Shown here: positions 23,619-33,051 of the stretch, piece after piece
How positions within the stretch are numbered: position 1 is the first letter of the stretch
Layout of the letters: each line of letters opens with the position of its first letter
NCBI GenBank assembly: GCA_015501585.1
Contig: JADNRY010000050.1
Span: 1-64,000 of the forward strand
Origin: Rhodocollybia butyracea
Taxonomy: Eukaryota > Basidiomycota > Agaricomycetes > Agaricales > Omphalotaceae
DNA: 64,000 nt
Reading direction: 5' to 3'
The notes under the pieces: generated by a model
The model's input: the letters and a program-made list of their open reading frames with translations, nothing else
Databases searched by the model: none
What the model was told of the DNA's origin: nothing
Program-made: the position numbers and the translations under genes

Positions 23619-24120
23619 GGGAACAGTAGTACAGACTTCAAACCTCTCTCAACATCTGCTGACTACATATAACAATTCCCTGGTAGAATTGGAATTGATT
23701 ACACGGCCCATTCAGCCTCAGCTGAAAGCGGTCCCCCGAAGGGAACTAGCCGGTCCCTACACCAGCACAGGCAGCGAGCTCGACTCTCATGGAGAAGGTA
23801 GACTGCGAGGCCGATGCAGGGATGTTAGCAAGGCCAGGTACATAAGTACAAGGCTAGCTGTTACGATTACCTATCTACAGCTCAATGGAGCACATTCTGC
23901 CCTAATGAAAAAGAGGGAGGGAGCTAGGGCAAAACCAGGTCCCCAAGCAGGCGTAACCACACTGTGGCCTTAATGGCTCTTGCGAGATCCTGGGCGGCTT
24001 CCTGTGCTATCCCTATTTGCACAAGTTACCAAATCCCACGCAACCAGTGGCGAAACCGGCGCACCAGCACCCTAGGGTTTTATGTGAACGTAAGGAGCAT
24101 TCATACGCTATCAGAATCCC
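23619..24120 (-). mobile_element. 5'-truncated LINE copy (3' end only)
   Basis: Base-for-base similar to 24911-25440, the 3' end of the complete LINE: both begin GGGAACAGTAGTACAGACTT on the plus strand, share TTACACGGCCCA and GCAGCGAGCTCGACTC, and run to the AAATCCCACGCAAC and TGAATCCC/AGAATCCC blocks. Loss of everything further 5' is the usual outcome of incomplete target-primed reverse transcription. Confidence 0.75.
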
Positions 24121-24910
24121 CCCCAACCTCTTTGTAAACAAACTGTACCCTTGTCACTCCAGTCGAAGGACAAATCGGTTATGAGCAAGCGAGGAGTGTC
24201 CCCATTAATGAGCTAAACAGGGGGTGAAGGTCTGTTATAGGGAATGCCTATAAAATATGGCAGTCCGTGCAAAGAGTTGTAAATTCTGCCAACTCGAAAT
24301 AATTCCAAGAGAGTGAGTGGCTCAAGAGAGGAGAGCTTTGGGAGGGAGGAGCAGGCCACCAGGAGCCACAGCAGATGATTGAAGGGTGGGAGATCAAAAT
24401 GACCCAAGGACAAGCCAGCCTCTGTTCAGTTTTAACACTCACTTTCAATCTGATAATTTCAGATGGTAGGGCTGATGTATCAGAGAACTGGGAGTGCCAA
24501 CAGTAATGGGAGGGATACAGAGGCTGTAGCCAGGTAGAAGGGCGTAAATCTCAAACCTGGAGTATCACAGGTCCATGGGATGAAGAATCCGTAATATCGG
24601 AGGCGGCAAAGGCAGCGAAAGCAACAAATACTATATACAAGTTCATCAGCATACATAGATCTATATAGCATACCTTGGACACTTCCTAAGTCATCTGCGA
24701 GACGATGTAGCAGCAGTAGCGACTCTAGCGACTATGTCTCAGGATGCCTTGGGACATATTTCTTGTGAGACGACCCAGTTGTTGTTCTGAGACCCGGAAA
24801 CTGGTAAGAAGATAAGGAATTATAGTGTAGAGTAGAGCTGCAGAGTTGGCTGGGTTAAAAGTTCGATCCGAAAATATAGATGGTGGTGGTCGATAGACAG
24901 CAATGTTAGC
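24121..24910. other. Spacer between LINE copies
   Basis: No gene seen. The end (24858-24900) contains GATCCGAAAATATAGATGGT followed by GGTGGT. A similar stretch occurs at 31118-31143 just beyond the other end of the LINE, perhaps a diverged flank duplication. Confidence 0.35.
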
Positions 24911-25412
24911 CTGGGAACAGTAGTACAGACTTCAAACCTCTCTCAACATCTGCTGACTACATATAACAATTCCCTGGTAGTATATGGATTATGGATTATG
25001 GATTACACGGCCCAATCAGCCTAAGCTGACGTGGTCCCGCAAGGGAAACAGCCGGTCCCTACGCCGGCGCAGGCAGCGAGCTCGACTCCCGTAGAGAAGG
25101 TAGACTGCGAGGCCAACGGAGGGAAGGTAGCAAGGCGTCATCGAAAGATGAAGCCGGCTTTTACATACTTATATAAGTTAAATCTCGATGAACCACATTA
25201 AGCTCAGGTAGCGAGAGGAGCGGTGTCAGGGCAAAACCAAGTCCCCGTACAGGCGTAACCGCACTGTGGCCACACGGGCTCTTGCTGGACTTGGACAGCA
25301 TCCAGTGTTCTCCTCGTAGACACTGGTCACCAAATCCCACGCAACTGGCAATGAAACCAGCGCACCAACACCTAAGAGCGTCACGCGAGAACAAAAGAGA
25401 CATACAGGAACG

Positions 25413-28400
25413 TTAAATGAGATCACCAGTGTCTGAATCCCCTTCTTCACCTTCTGAACCATATACAACATGAGTACCCGTAGTGGAAGATGACCAAATC
25501 TGAATTGCCTCGTGAATGAATTTCGCGGTCGAGGCCACTCCCGGCCATGAGAAGATATGTTGTTTGAGGTAACGTAGGGCGTCCCCGTCGCTGAGCTGGC
25601 TGTGAGGGACTGGGTCGGGAAGAAAAGAAGTAGCAGACAGGCGAAATTGAGCACGTAGATTGACGAGCACTGGAATGGCGTTACATTGTAAAAACACATG
25701 CTCAGGTGTTTCGTATGGAGCCTGACAACGACGACAAGCGACGTGTGTTGGTAGCTGGCCATCACTGAGGGCGCACTTGCCTGGAGTCGCCCGGAAAAGG
25801 CCAGGAGCTAGAGAACCGCATAGAAGGCGTGTCAGGGAATGCCTATGTCGGAAGTTGTTTACCTGTACAAGGTAATGACGGAGGTGGATCGAAAAAACTA
25901 CAGGTGGTCCCTGCTCCTGGGGTTCAAGGCGATCTTTCAGGAGGCGGAGTTTTCCCATCGAATTAAGATCGTTATCAAGGTGGTGGCAAGTTGCGATTCC
26001 AACATTTAAGATAATGGAATTAATTCGTGTCGGAGACAAGTCTCCGAGAGCGGGAAGACGATCCTGAGAGCCAGGTAAATTGGACAGGGCCCAGTCAATG
26101 TCCATGAGCCAACACGGTTTGCCATTAGAACGTAGATTACTGTTTGCCTGTAACGCGAGGGTAACGAGGCTAGAATCCGGTGATGAAATAAGATAGGAAA
26201 GGAATTTGAGACTGAGCTGAAGCCGACGGGTACGGATAGGTAAAAGATCTAGTTCAGTAAAGAGAGGAGAGATTGTCGAGTTGTGAGGGAGACCAAGGAT
26301 GCGGCGAAGGCAGAGAATCTGGATTTTATATAAAGAATCCATCAACGATGGATCCACATCCACGGCGACATCACAAGCATGAGTGAGGTGGCAATCAACG
26401 AGGGCGACGTAAAGGAGGCGAGCAATGTGAGGGGGAATCCGAGATCTGCCGACTAGGCGTTCACACCCAAATACATTTCGCGCCGATCCAACAGCTGCTT
26501 CAATCTTTTTCTTGTAATGTGTTGCGAAAATGTCGTGCGATGAAGACTGTAGCCATACACCCACATAGGGCCAAGATTCTTTGACTTGAAGAGGAGAATT
26601 CGCAAGGAAGAGAGTAGGAAGTGGATTAGGGAGTGGCCCAAAAATCATGATGACCGATTTCTTTGCGTCGAGTTTAAGGAAGTTATCGCTACACCAGGAT
26701 TCGAGCTCGCGTAGGTGTCTTTGTAGGCCATGGGCTGTTCTGGAGATGATGGCGATGTCATCCGCATGTTCCAAATGCGAAATTGCGATACCACAGAGAT
26801 CAACATCGTCTGGATCCGGTACAAGCTCTAGAGAGGATAGGAACAAGTTCCAAAGAGTTGGAGACGCAGGGTCGCCCATCAGAACACCGCAGAGAGCATG
26901 GAAGCTGTCTGAGAGTTCACCATCGTTGACTATGGTGTATGACATTTGCTCGTACAAGATTTTGAGCCAGTCAAAGTAACGACCGGTCAATCCATAATCA
27001 TACAGCTTGTTCCACAGACGGTGTTGGTTGGTAGATGGGAAAGCATTTGAGATGTCGACAAAAGCCACGTACAATGTCTCTCCTCTTGACCTTGTATCCT
27101 CAATCAAAGTTCGTAGAACGAAGACATTGTTATTGGTCCGGTGGTGTTCACGGAAACCATTCTGGGAAGGAGGAATAATGCCTACAGCTTCCGCCGCATC
27201 CGAAAGTTTCATGTGGATAATGAGAGTCAGAAACTTTAAAATACAGCTCTCCAGGCCCACAGCACGGTATTCGTTTGGATTAGTGAAGTCACGCAAGCCT
27301 CGCTTTCGAACTGCTCTAATGAGTGTGGTTAGCCATGCTGTTGGTACCTCGCCCGCATCCACGCAAGCGTTAAGGAGATCACATAGGATGTCATTGTCTA
27401 GATCTAGTATCCATGAGTAGGATGAGCCGTCGACGCCTGTAGCCCGCGATGTATTGGATCGAGTGAGGTGAGCCTTGGCCCGTTCAATATCATAAACTGT
27501 AAGTCTCTCATTAAGTGCTGGAAAGAAGGATGGTTTTGACCGTTTAGTCCTTTCGCATAGCTCACATTCCTGCGTGAGACGGTCCTGTAAGGACTGAGGA
27601 ATATTCTGTGGAGGGTTCATCCTTGGTACGAAACATTCGACAAGGCTCGACAAGGACACCAAGGTGGGAGCATTCCCCGGGTAGCGAATGCGTTTGTATA
27701 GCCTCCAAAACGCTCCTGAGTCAGACGAGCATTGAACAAGGCGATGTAAGATGCCATCCTGCAGCTGTCGTTTGAAGGACCGGTGACGATGATTAGGGTG
27801 GAATGTGTCTTGGTGAGTTGGTTTCTGCTTGTGAGGGACCGGCTCTTCTGGGAGATCTGTATCGACTTTTGGGTGGCCAAGTGGAATCGAGAACGGGATG
27901 GGAGCAGGAATATGGTAGTAGTCCATAGCGGAGAAAGCAGCAGGTAGTGGGAGCTCTGTGCCATGTTTTGCCAGTGCATCTGCGGCGTCGTTATGTTTGT
28001 TGCCTGAATGCCCCTTAACATGATGGAAGTAGATAGGAGCTGAGCGCGCTGCGATCCAGGTCACGATGACTTTAAGGAGGTCACCATTGGCACACACCCA
28101 GCCACACTTAGCATTACGAACGGACCAGTGTACCACAGAGTGTATCGTATAAGTGGAATCAGTGAATATATCCAGTATACGATGCAACGGAGCCTTCTGT
28201 AAAATCAGTAGCACTGAGTATAGTTCCGCACGGTTGTTCGTTGGGTTCCCCGTCACCCGCGCTGCCATGTTGAATGAATGACCTGGACCGACATAGATCC
28301 CTGCCCCTGCTGAAGCATATTGTCGCCCATTATTCGTTGCTGATCCATCGGCAAATACCTTCAACCCCTGATTTCTTGTTTGTAAGGGGTCGATGTTACC

Positions 28401-29342
28401 CCATCCATACAGCTTCCCTAGCTCATCACTGGTCTCTGGAGGGGATGTGTGAAGGACGTTATCGAGAAGGTGGTCTAGATGTGTGACCAGCGGTAATACA
28501 AATTCCGGACGTTTCCCATTGATCGAAGGAGGTGGGGGAAGTGTATGTTGTGGTAGCAGAATCTGTAAGGATAATAGTGCATGGTCAGACCACTTCGTTC
28601 GCTCGGATACGTCAAACGAAGCAATGTTGGCCGTGCTGCGTGCTGAACAAATGCCATAGTCGATAACCGATGTAGCGTATGTGGTATCGCGTTTTTGGAA
28701 TGAGGTCCAGCGAGAGTGTGAGCCAGGGATCCCCTGTGAACCATTCAAAATGGTGAGGTTGAGATCGTTGCAGAGAGCTAGTAGTTGTGTTCCCCGTGAG
28801 GTGCAGTGAGTATCTGGAGATATCCGAGTTGGATGTGTGTTGTTAGGGCGGCGTGATTCCGTTCGTGCATTAAGGTCTCCCATAATGAAGAAAGGCTTGT
28901 TAAGGTTAGTTGCCAATGTACAGATCTCCTTGAAGGCATCCCATGGGTGAGTATCGGTCCACTGAGACCAATCAGAAGAGGTATTCGGAGAAAGGATGTA
29001 CGCGTTGATAAAGAGTATGCCTTGTACTTCCACTGTAACAATATCCGGACCGCATAGGTCCTCATGTAGTGTAGCATGTAAGTCGGAGCGGACCAACGTA
29101 GCCACACCGCCCCAAGGATCGTCGAAGTAGTCCGTCGGCCTCGGTTGAGAGAAGACTGAGAAATTCTCCGGTGCATGCCAGATCTCGTCTGGGTAAAGGT
29201 TAGTTTCCTGCACACCAACAATGTGAACATTGTCAAGAATTTCACAGAAGTCTGAGTGAAGAAGATTTGACTGAAGGCGTCCCCCAAAGTTGCAGCTAAC
29301 AATATTCAATTTATCGGTAGTACTAATACAGTTAGAAGACAT
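25413..29342 (-). CDS. LINE ORF2: endonuclease, RNase H and reverse transcriptase
   Basis: The frame is open from 29387, but the first ATG is at 29342 (MSSNCISTTDKLNIVS), giving about 1309 residues. First is an apurinic-type endonuclease: NIVSCNFGG, VGVQETNL, FFIMGDLNART, SVIDYGICS, WSDHALL. Then an RNase H domain at about residues 330-460: FADGSATN, NRAELYSVL, FTDSTYT, KGHSGNKHNDAADALAKHG, so the D-E-D-D set is intact. Then the reverse transcriptase, with YRAVGLESCILKF, FVDISNAFPS, LMGDPASPTLWN and the catalytic box as HADDIAI. Near the end a CRRC...H...C cluster may bind nucleic acid. RNase H before the RT is unusual; most LINEs have it after. Confidence 0.9.
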   Translation of the reverse strand: MSSNCISTTDKLNIVSCNFGGRLQSNLLHSDFCEILDNVHIVGVQETNLYPDEIWHAPENFSVFSQPRPTDYFDDPWGGVATLVRSDLHATLHEDLCGPDIVTVEVQGILFINAYILSPNTSSDWSQWTDTHPWDAFKEICTLATNLNKPFFIMGDLNARTESRRPNNTHPTRISPDTHCTSRGTQLLALCNDLNLTILNGSQGIPGSHSRWTSFQKRDTTYATSVIDYGICSARSTANIASFDVSERTKWSDHALLSLQILLPQHTLPPPPSINGKRPEFVLPLVTHLDHLLDNVLHTSPPETSDELGKLYGWGNIDPLQTRNQGLKVFADGSATNNGRQYASAGAGIYVGPGHSFNMAARVTGNPTNNRAELYSVLLILQKAPLHRILDIFTDSTYTIHSVVHWSVRNAKCGWVCANGDLLKVIVTWIAARSAPIYFHHVKGHSGNKHNDAADALAKHGTELPLPAAFSAMDYYHIPAPIPFSIPLGHPKVDTDLPEEPVPHKQKPTHQDTFHPNHRHRSFKRQLQDGILHRLVQCSSDSGAFWRLYKRIRYPGNAPTLVSLSSLVECFVPRMNPPQNIPQSLQDRLTQECELCERTKRSKPSFFPALNERLTVYDIERAKAHLTRSNTSRATGVDGSSYSWILDLDNDILCDLLNACVDAGEVPTAWLTTLIRAVRKRGLRDFTNPNEYRAVGLESCILKFLTLIIHMKLSDAAEAVGIIPPSQNGFREHHRTNNNVFVLRTLIEDTRSRGETLYVAFVDISNAFPSTNQHRLWNKLYDYGLTGRYFDWLKILYEQMSYTIVNDGELSDSFHALCGVLMGDPASPTLWNLFLSSLELVPDPDDVDLCGIAISHLEHADDIAIISRTAHGLQRHLRELESWCSDNFLKLDAKKSVIMIFGPLPNPLPTLFLANSPLQVKESWPYVGVWLQSSSHDIFATHYKKKIEAAVGSARNVFGCERLVGRSRIPPHIARLLYVALVDCHLTHACDVAVDVDPSLMDSLYKIQILCLRRILGLPHNSTISPLFTELDLLPIRTRRLQLSLKFLSYLISSPDSSLVTLALQANSNLRSNGKPCWLMDIDWALSNLPGSQDRLPALGDLSPTRINSIILNVGIATCHHLDNDLNSMGKLRLLKDRLEPQEQGPPVVFSIHLRHYLVQVNNFRHRHSLTRLLCGSLAPGLFRATPGKCALSDGQLPTHVACRRCQAPYETPEHVFLQCNAIPVLVNLRAQFRLSATSFLPDPVPHSQLSDGDALRYLKQHIFSWPGVASTAKFIHEAIQIWSSSTTGTHVVYGSEGEEGDSDTGDLI

Positions 29343-29396
29343 AACATGGTGAGGAGAGGGTACGCAGTCAATCTCAGTCTTCCCCACCCCTAACCG

Positions 29397-30968
29397 TCAT
29401 TCAGAGGCTGGTTGGAGAGCGACGTTGAAGGCGGCGTTATTGACGATAAGTGCACGATGACGATTCCAAGCATCGACAAATAGTCCTGCCTGGGCCGGGC
29501 TACTGAAGAAAAGGCGTACTTGGCGTCGCGCGCGTCCCATATGCGCAATGTGGTATGGGAACGTCAGGGGAGTAGCCGCGTTGTCAAGTCTCACAAACCA
29601 GGTCTGGAAGAAGGCACGGAGTGCTCTACCGTTCTTGTGGAATATTGTACTTTTGGTCGAAACACGTACTACAGATCCCGGTATGCCGTAGTGTATGATA
29701 GGCGATCGAGATGCAGATGTGCCAGTCTTTCGACGTTTAGGTGGTTGTTCTGGAATCGGTGATGGTGTCGCTGGCCGTTGGGAAATACGGTCGACCAGAG
29801 GTGTGGAGTTCGGCGACGAGGTACGGTCGGGGGTTGCAAACTGCGGCGGTGGAGACATATCGTAGTCTTGGTCCGTTGCGATGACGTCACTAGTAGAGGC
29901 GTTAGGGCCCATGTTCAGAGGCGGAATAGATCCAAGGCGTTGAAGAAGAGACGAATTAACTTCTATCTGCGTTTGTAGAGCGATTGAAGCCGTTGGCGAC
30001 CGAATGGCAGAGGAGGAGGCAGTCGGTGAGGCAAAGCCAGTGGGAGAAGCCGCGCGGGATGGCGGCGTCGACTGGTAGCGAGGAGGCTCCAGTCCCATTT
30101 CCGACAAGTCCACATCACTAAAAATGTCCGATGAGTGGGAGGGAAGATGGTCAGTAGAGGCCGAACGTCCCAGAGGAGCTGGAGGAGATATCGCTCGGCT
30201 TGTACGGACATATGTGAGAGGAGGTTGGCTTGGGTCCGGAATGCGTTGTTCCAACTGATCCAGGCGGCGATAAACGAAGTCGTAAGATCCTCTAGTACTC
30301 TCCAGATCATGTACCCGCTTCTGCAGGTCGTCGACGTCCTCGTGAGTGACCAGGTTGTCCTGGACGAGATCGTGGTGAGCGCTCTGGTGGCTGTCCTCGT
30401 GCTGTCGGAGGCTGTCTCTGAGGTTTTGGATGTGTTCCCTCGTGGCTGCTGTTTCCGTCCTAAGCATACCCTCGAGGCGAAGATCATTGCTATCACAACG
30501 ATATCTGGCGGCGGTAGCGGATTCCTTGGTGCCCATGGTGTTTGGAATGAGCCTCGAGTTTGGTGGGTAGTGCAGCGAGGGAAGGTTGAAAGAGGACTGG
30601 GAAGAGACAGTCTTCGTTGGTGTCTTTTGTGAGGGCCCGGCGGTGGAGGACTCGGCAGAAGCCGGCTTTTTCGAAGCTTTTCCTGAGGAACCGACAGTGG
30701 TAATGTTCTGAGAGGTACTAGAAGCGGTTTCCGGTTGTGTTTCGGTGTCGGCGCCTGATTCACGATGCGAGAACGACGCAGAGGACTGCATGGCCAAAGA
30801 CCGGCCAGATGAAGGAGCGGGAGGAGGAAGAGGCGTAGCGGAAGGTGGGTTACCAGTCGTGCCAGATGACGTGCTTGCGCCTTGCGATTGGGCATGAGGT
30901 ACATACCGCTCTCGTCCTCTGTTTGTGTTAACGGCGTCCTCGATGAGTTCTTGAATAGTTTTGGCCAT
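29397..30968 (-). CDS. LINE ORF1: coiled-coil RNA-binding-type protein
   Basis: 523 residues. Ser/Pro/Thr-rich N-terminal half, then a coiled coil (from about TREHIQNLRDSLRQHEDS to YRRLDQLEQRI), another Ser/Pro-rich linker, and a compact C-terminal part (VRVSTKSTIFHKNGRALRAF ... RQVRLFFSSPAQAGLFVDAW) that could be an RRM-like fold. No CCHC knuckle is seen here. By analogy with other LINEs it would bind the element's RNA. Its stop is 54 bases before the first ATG of ORF2, so reinitiation or another linked mode of translation is likely. Confidence 0.75.
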   Translation of the reverse strand: MAKTIQELIEDAVNTNRGRERYVPHAQSQGASTSSGTTGNPPSATPLPPPAPSSGRSLAMQSSASFSHRESGADTETQPETASSTSQNITTVGSSGKASKKPASAESSTAGPSQKTPTKTVSSQSSFNLPSLHYPPNSRLIPNTMGTKESATAARYRCDSNDLRLEGMLRTETAATREHIQNLRDSLRQHEDSHQSAHHDLVQDNLVTHEDVDDLQKRVHDLESTRGSYDFVYRRLDQLEQRIPDPSQPPLTYVRTSRAISPPAPLGRSASTDHLPSHSSDIFSDVDLSEMGLEPPRYQSTPPSRAASPTGFASPTASSSAIRSPTASIALQTQIEVNSSLLQRLGSIPPLNMGPNASTSDVIATDQDYDMSPPPQFATPDRTSSPNSTPLVDRISQRPATPSPIPEQPPKRRKTGTSASRSPIIHYGIPGSVVRVSTKSTIFHKNGRALRAFFQTWFVRLDNAATPLTFPYHIAHMGRARRQVRLFFSSPAQAGLFVDAWNRHRALIVNNAAFNVALQPASE

Positions 30969-31158
30969 TTTGTAAGTGAAGGCTGGTCGTGTCTCAGAAT
31001 GTTTCAGATAAAAATCGTCGCCGTATGGTGAAAATAGTATTCCGAAGTACGGTGAGCGTTAGAGTTAACGAGTATGAGTTTTCTGAGGCAGATATAGTAT
31101 CGTGGCGGCCGTTGAATCGATCTAGAAAAATCGATGGTGGTGGTTTTATATCGGTTGA

Positions 31159-31255
31159 TTCTTCGTATATCGGTTTAGTACACGCGCCTGTCATGATCAT
31201 ACGCAATTGTCATTGTCCGACGCGCGAAAGCTGGGTTCGACTCCCAGCCAGGGAG
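31159..31255 (+). tRNA. tRNA-Asp(GTC)-like gene with a 27-base intron, possibly decayed
   Basis: The anticodon stem-loop reads CGCGC-CTGTCA, the 27-base insert 31194-31220, then C-GCGCG: GTC anticodon (31190-31192), with the intron one base 3' of it, the canonical tRNA intron site. The T-arm is perfect: CTGGG-TTCGACT-CCCAG (31231-31247). The D-arm region TATCGGTTTAGTAC is recognisable. The acceptor ends TTCTTCG and CCAGGGA pair with one mismatch and two G-U pairs, so the gene may be degrading. Truncated relatives lie at 23572-23618 and near 33755. Confidence 0.55.
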
Positions 31256-31489
31256 TACATCAAGTAATTTGATGGTTTTTGTGTTTTGTCTTGAAGACAA
31301 TAAACAAGTGTGAAGAGGAACAGAAAGCGATTTGTTACAGTGAGAATGCAATTCAAGTTTTTTTCTCAACTTCTGCTACCCCAGTTATTTCACCAACATT
31401 GACCACCTTAACAGCCTTAAATATTTAACCTACATATCGATATTTCGAGTGTGTCCCCCAGAGCTAGTTACGCATACTAAGTATGTGTA

Positions 31490-31780
31490 TATTCAGGTTT
31501 AGACGGATGTGCGACGGCTCAAGTCAACGATCAGCGGGTACAGCTCCGCTAATCAAGTTTTCAGGTCAAGGTAGATGTGTCCATACTATATCCTTTGACA
31601 ATGCAACCTGACCTCGGTTTACTTGTAAGTCCGTGTATGAAGAATGAATCGCTATCAAATACTATAAAGATGCGAGGGAATAGGTACTGCACATGAATGG
31701 GGAGGCATCAAGATTATTTTGACCAGCGTTGTTAGTGTGGCGTGTGACTCTCTCTCGACGAAATCAAGTCCTTGACTCTG
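31490..31780. repeat. Diverged repeat, copy B (matches first part of copy A)
   Basis: Matches 22780-23050: shared blocks include GTTTAGA-CGGA-GTG, GAATC(A/G)CT(G/A)TCAAA followed by TATAAAGATG/TGTAAAGATG, and the GTTGTTAGTGTGGCGTGTGACTC end. No coding seen. Confidence 0.5.
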
Positions 31781-32388
31781 AGCGATAGTTATACATCTTG
31801 AGTGATTCAGGCCTTCCAAGTCTTTTCAGAATATAAGGAATCTATGGTAGAGTCATGAATGGTTTCTGACGGTGATCTAGCACCAGTATTTTTTGACGAG
31901 ACTGATGATGAAGCCCGCACCAGCCCGGCGGCCCCTTTCAATCTTAATAGTTGATTCGAACAGTAGAATCTGAAAGAAATTTCCCTTCCTCTTGCATTCT
32001 CAGGACCAGCGTTCTGGAAGAGTGGAAATACCTGGGGCGACTCGTGCACCGGCACAGGCAATTGGCCCGGCCTTCAAGTTTATCCTTCACTGAACGACTC
32101 AGTGCTATGGACCTGAAAGTTGCATTACCAGGGTCCTGTTCCATTATCAGATCGGCAGTATTCATTGTCCGTTAGTCTAAGAATTGAGGTTGAATGAGGT
32201 CGCGAGCTGCGTGAGGTCTACCGTGAGCCTGGTGCCTGAAGATGTTGCTTCATATTCCCCTTCTTTTGTTGGCTCTGAATTCCGTTCAGCACTCGATATG
32301 GGGCTCGTTTTCCACGATGAACACAAGATATCCGACAACATAGGGTTTCTGTCTGAACTTCAATGGTGTTTACTGCTACCGAGCGTAG

Positions 32389-32396
32389 TATAAAAG
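32389..32396 (+). promoter_or_regulatory. TATA box of secreted protein gene, unit 1
   Basis: TATAAAAG, 104 bases before the ATG at 32493. The equivalent box in unit 2 is at 34327-34334. Confidence 0.55.
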
Positions 32397-32492
32397 GCCC
32401 AAGGATTGGTTGGCATTAGGAGCAGTACTTACGGCCTAAGCCACTTAGCTCTCATTGGACACTAGGCCTAGCCACCTCACAAGCCATCCGAA

Positions 32493-33051
32493 ATGCGATT
32501 CTTCTCTTCCTTAACATTAGCAGGACTTGCGTCGCTCGTCACTACTTCTGTCTTGGCTCAGGCCCCGTTTTTCGGTGCTCCTCAGAGCTTGGCTCAAGTT
32601 ACCGTCGGAGAGGATGTATTGGTGTCCGTTTTCCAAGGTGTAAGCTCTCTTTCCCAGCATAGTCTTTCTGGTAGTATCCACAGCTGACAAATGTTTACAG
32701 GCCTCTAACAGCCAGTTCGAGGACGTGGCCATCGCGCTTGGGATTTCCCAATGCTTCACCGGCGCCGATTCCTGCTCTGGACCGGGGGGAGGACTAGTAG
32801 ATGTCTTCTACGCTGGTCCTTTCAACGCTACTTTTGTCGGCACCAATCGTTTCCAAAATTTCACAGTCACTATTCCCTCATTTTATGAACCGGGCCAATT
32901 TGCTCAGGTGACCGCTGCATTGTTCACTCTGGTCGGAGTGAGTATACAGACTAGAATCAAGTGTTGAATTATAGAACTTAACAATTTGGTCGTCTAGGCA
33001 GAGGCAACCCCTAATCTCGATACAATCGCCATTGTCCTTCAAGTTATTTGA
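32493..33051 (+). CDS. Small secreted protein, intact copy of a duplicated gene
   Basis: Three exons: 32493-32639, 32701-32937, 32998-33051, all in phase, giving 145 residues. The signal peptide reads MRFFSSLTLAGLASLVTTSV followed by LAQAP. The mature part is about 120 residues, with two Cys (ISQCFTGADSCSG) that could form a disulfide, possible N-glycosylation sites (FNAT, FQNFT) and a beta-rich look (VDVFYAGPFNATFVG, FTVTIPSFYEPGQFAQVTAA). I recognise the general pattern as a basidiomycete small secreted family but cannot name a function. It lies in unit 1 of a tandem duplication; the partner at 34427 is frameshifted. Confidence 0.75.

Larger units (their letters stand above)
24911..31150 (-). 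mobile_element. Full-length non-LTR retrotransposon (LINE)
   Basis: Contains ORF1 (30968-29397) and ORF2 (29342-25413), both open, and a 3' region of about 500 bases shared with the truncated copy at 23619-24120. A short tandem run of ATGGATT units lies at 24981-25002 on the plus strand, within the shared 3' end. There is no poly(A) tail. The 5' limit is uncertain; it must lie between the ORF1 start and the tRNA-like gene at 31159. No stops or frame breaks interrupt either ORF. Confidence 0.85.

Noticed and set aside
24212..24700. TATA-like sequence (CCTATAAAATATGG) with frames nearby
   Set aside because: No frame near it has a domain or credible exons.
26647..27420. Plus-strand open frames inside the LINE
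   Set aside because: They are antisense to the reverse transcriptase region, with no domain and no splice logic.
29342..29387. LINE ORF2 starting at 29387
   Set aside because: That codon is GTG; the first ATG is at 29342. A non-ATG start cannot be excluded but is not needed.
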